Shown here piece by piece: positions 15,375-16,203 of a DNA stretch of 16,203 nucleotides. The position numbers and the translations under genes are program-made. Numbering within the stretch: position 1 is the first letter of the stretch; the number at the start of each line of letters is the position of its first letter. Source of the DNA: Cryomorphaceae bacterium (GTDB taxonomy: Bacteria; Bacteroidota; Bacteroidia; Flavobacteriales; BACL11); NCBI GenBank assembly GCA_014384505.1, contig JACNFT010000030.1:1-16203 (forward strand). Direction: 5' to 3'. The notes below the pieces were generated by a model. It did no database searches and was not told the DNA's origin. It saw nothing but the letters and a program-made list of their open reading frames with translations.

Positions 15375-15794
15375 AGTTTTTTTTTTGGTTAATAAATTTT
15401 TACTGGGACTAATATAGAAAAAAATATGATACAATTTGAATTTTACTAGATAAGGCTAATATATATTGTTAATAACTACAAAATTTAAAACCAAATCAAC
15501 TTTTATAAATAACTTTATAAAGCAAAATACCAATAAAAATACTATAATACATAAAAATCTATATATCAATAACTTACAACAAAACTATCGTATTATAAAA
15601 TAATATATTCTCTACTAGATAAGAGGGTTTTAATCACTAGGTAAGGTCGTTAATAACTTACATTGCAATCTTATGAATTCAGTCTATATTATAGAGTAAT
15701 TCTAATCAATCACATAATACTAAACCCTTTTAAAATGCGTTTTAGTTATGATTCAATTTGGAAATCACTATTTTTACCCATCAAAAAATTAAAC
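15375..15794. other. AT-rich non-coding region between the small protein and the DUF4019-like gene
   Basis: About 420 bases with no supported gene. The two genes point away from each other, so both promoters should be here, yet I find no exact TAnnTTTG box for either. The region holds short imperfect repeats (15445-15662), a CTTTATAAAG palindrome at 15513-15522 and several AT inverted repeats such as TATTAT/ATAATA near 15590-15605. An open frame extends left of the DUF4019-like start to 15663, but it has no coding character. Confidence 0.6.
15445..15662. repeat. Imperfect direct repeats ACTAGRTAAG and AATAACTTACA
   Basis: ACTAGATAAGG (15445-15455), ACTAGATAAG (15614-15623) and ACTAGGTAAGG (15636-15646) are near-identical. 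GTTAATAACT follows the first (15468-15477) and third (15649-15658) copies, at different distances. AATAACTTACA occurs exactly at 15568-15578 and 15652-15662. These are repeated beyond what I would expect by eye in AT-rich DNA, but no known element is recognised. Confidence 0.45.
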
Positions 15795-16169
15795 ATGAAA
15801 AAATTAATAATAATGCTTATTTCAGTAATAAGCATGTATTCAGCAAGTGCACAAAAATATACCGATCAATACATTAAAGATGCAAGTAAAGTTGCTGAAA
15901 GTTGGTTAAGTGATATTAACGAAAAACAATATGAAAATGCATTTCAATTGCTATCAAGTGAAGCTAAATTAATATATAAACAAGAAACTTGGGTAAGCTT
16001 AATAAATGAGTTAATGCTTGAATTTGGAGCATTAGAAAATAGGAAAGTAACTGGAAAGATATTTCAAAGTGAAATAGAAGGAATGGAGAATGGCTTTTAT
16101 GTTTTTATAGACTATAGGTCTAGTTATACAAATACTATAGATCATAATTGTAAACCTGTCATACCTTAG
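15795..16169 (+). CDS. Secreted DUF4019-like protein, C-terminus apparently truncated
   Basis: A 124-residue protein with a type I signal peptide (M-K-K-L-I-I-M-L, cleavage near S-A-S-A-Q). The mature part resembles DUF4019: A-S-K-V-A-E-S-W-L-S-D-I-N-E-K-Q-Y-E-N-A-F, then W-V-S-L-I-N-E-L-M-L-E-F-G-A-L-E-N-R-K-V, then G-F-Y-V-F-I-D-Y-R-S-S-Y-T-N. Family members normally continue for roughly 25 more residues with a beta hairpin like E-T-V-T-L ... G-x-W-K-V-x-G-Y. Here the frame ends C-K-P-V-I-P and stops at 16167-16169. The +1 frame from 16153 reads N-L-S-Y-L-S-G-D-F-C-K-I-I-T-I before a stop at 16198-16200, which vaguely fits the missing hairpin, so a frameshift near 16150 is possible. ATG 15795 is chosen because it directly precedes the signal peptide and has an A-rich leader. 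Its function is unknown. Confidence 0.65.
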   Translation: MKKLIIMLISVISMYSASAQKYTDQYIKDASKVAESWLSDINEKQYENAFQLLSSEAKLIYKQETWVSLINELMLEFGALENRKVTGKIFQSEIEGMENGFYVFIDYRSSYTNTIDHNCKPVIP

Positions 16170-16203
16170 TGGAGACTTTTGTAAAATTATAACTATATAA
16201 CTT

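Noticed and set aside
15375..15434. 20-residue N-terminal extension of the 74-residue basic protein
   Set aside because: It reads through the poly-A leader and gives an implausible sequence; the ATG at 15374 begins the conserved part.
15481..15610. Possible origin-like or CRISPR-like AT-rich repeat block
   Set aside because: Repeats are short, imperfect and irregularly spaced, no DnaA-box cluster is seen, and no cas or replication genes are nearby.
15663..15794. N-terminal extension of the DUF4019-like protein from TTG 15663
   Set aside because: It would bury the signal peptide behind 44 residues of AT-rich translation with no coding character.

Overview
The window is chromosomal DNA from a low-GC member of the Bacteroidota, most likely close to the Flavobacteriales. 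The support is the AT-rich composition, A-rich leaders instead of strong Shine-Dalgarno sites, repeated TAnnTTTG promoter boxes, and lineage-typical proteins: an OstA-like LPS-export protein, a TPR/PD40/OmpA-domain protein, a lipoprotein with GCTD...DDGSC modules, and a two-domain FtcD. I see no insertion sequence, phage gene, tRNA, rRNA or CRISPR array.

Layout. 1-3671 (+): the 3' end of purA, an OstA-like secreted protein, and a long PLP-dependent enzyme of the Cys/Met-metabolism family. 3735-5977 (-): queE, then a TPR/PD40/OmpA-domain envelope protein whose start overlaps the queE stop by one base. 6065-9499 (+): a tight run of ftcD, a frameshifted phnA, rlmF and a DUF1569/DinB-like gene. 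9531-11609 (-): comEC. 11648-12187 (+): a lipoprotein. 12180-14312 (-): a three-gene overlapping operon of surE, a small membrane protein and lpxB. 14402-15079 (+): a YugP-like zinc membrane protease, ending at a bidirectional hairpin terminator shared with a converging 74-residue conserved small protein (15150-15374). The right end has about 420 bp of very AT-rich non-coding DNA with short imperfect repeats, then a secreted DUF4019-like protein that looks truncated.

Functional links. The OstA-like protein and LpxB both serve lipopolysaccharide biogenesis, and the OmpA-domain protein and the lipoprotein also point to the envelope. PurA makes purine nucleotides, QueE makes deazapurine for tRNA queuosine, and RlmF methylates 23S rRNA. 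FtcD handles one-carbon units from histidine. ComEC is the DNA-uptake channel. Most of the window is ordinary housekeeping DNA.

I did not find a convincing new multi-gene system. The points most worth checking are the phnA frameshift, the PLP enzyme with an extra degenerate PLP-fold-like half, ComEC without metallo-beta-lactamase motifs, the uncharacterised membrane protein between surE and lpxB, the conserved 74-residue protein, and the truncated DUF4019 protein with its repeat-bearing upstream region.
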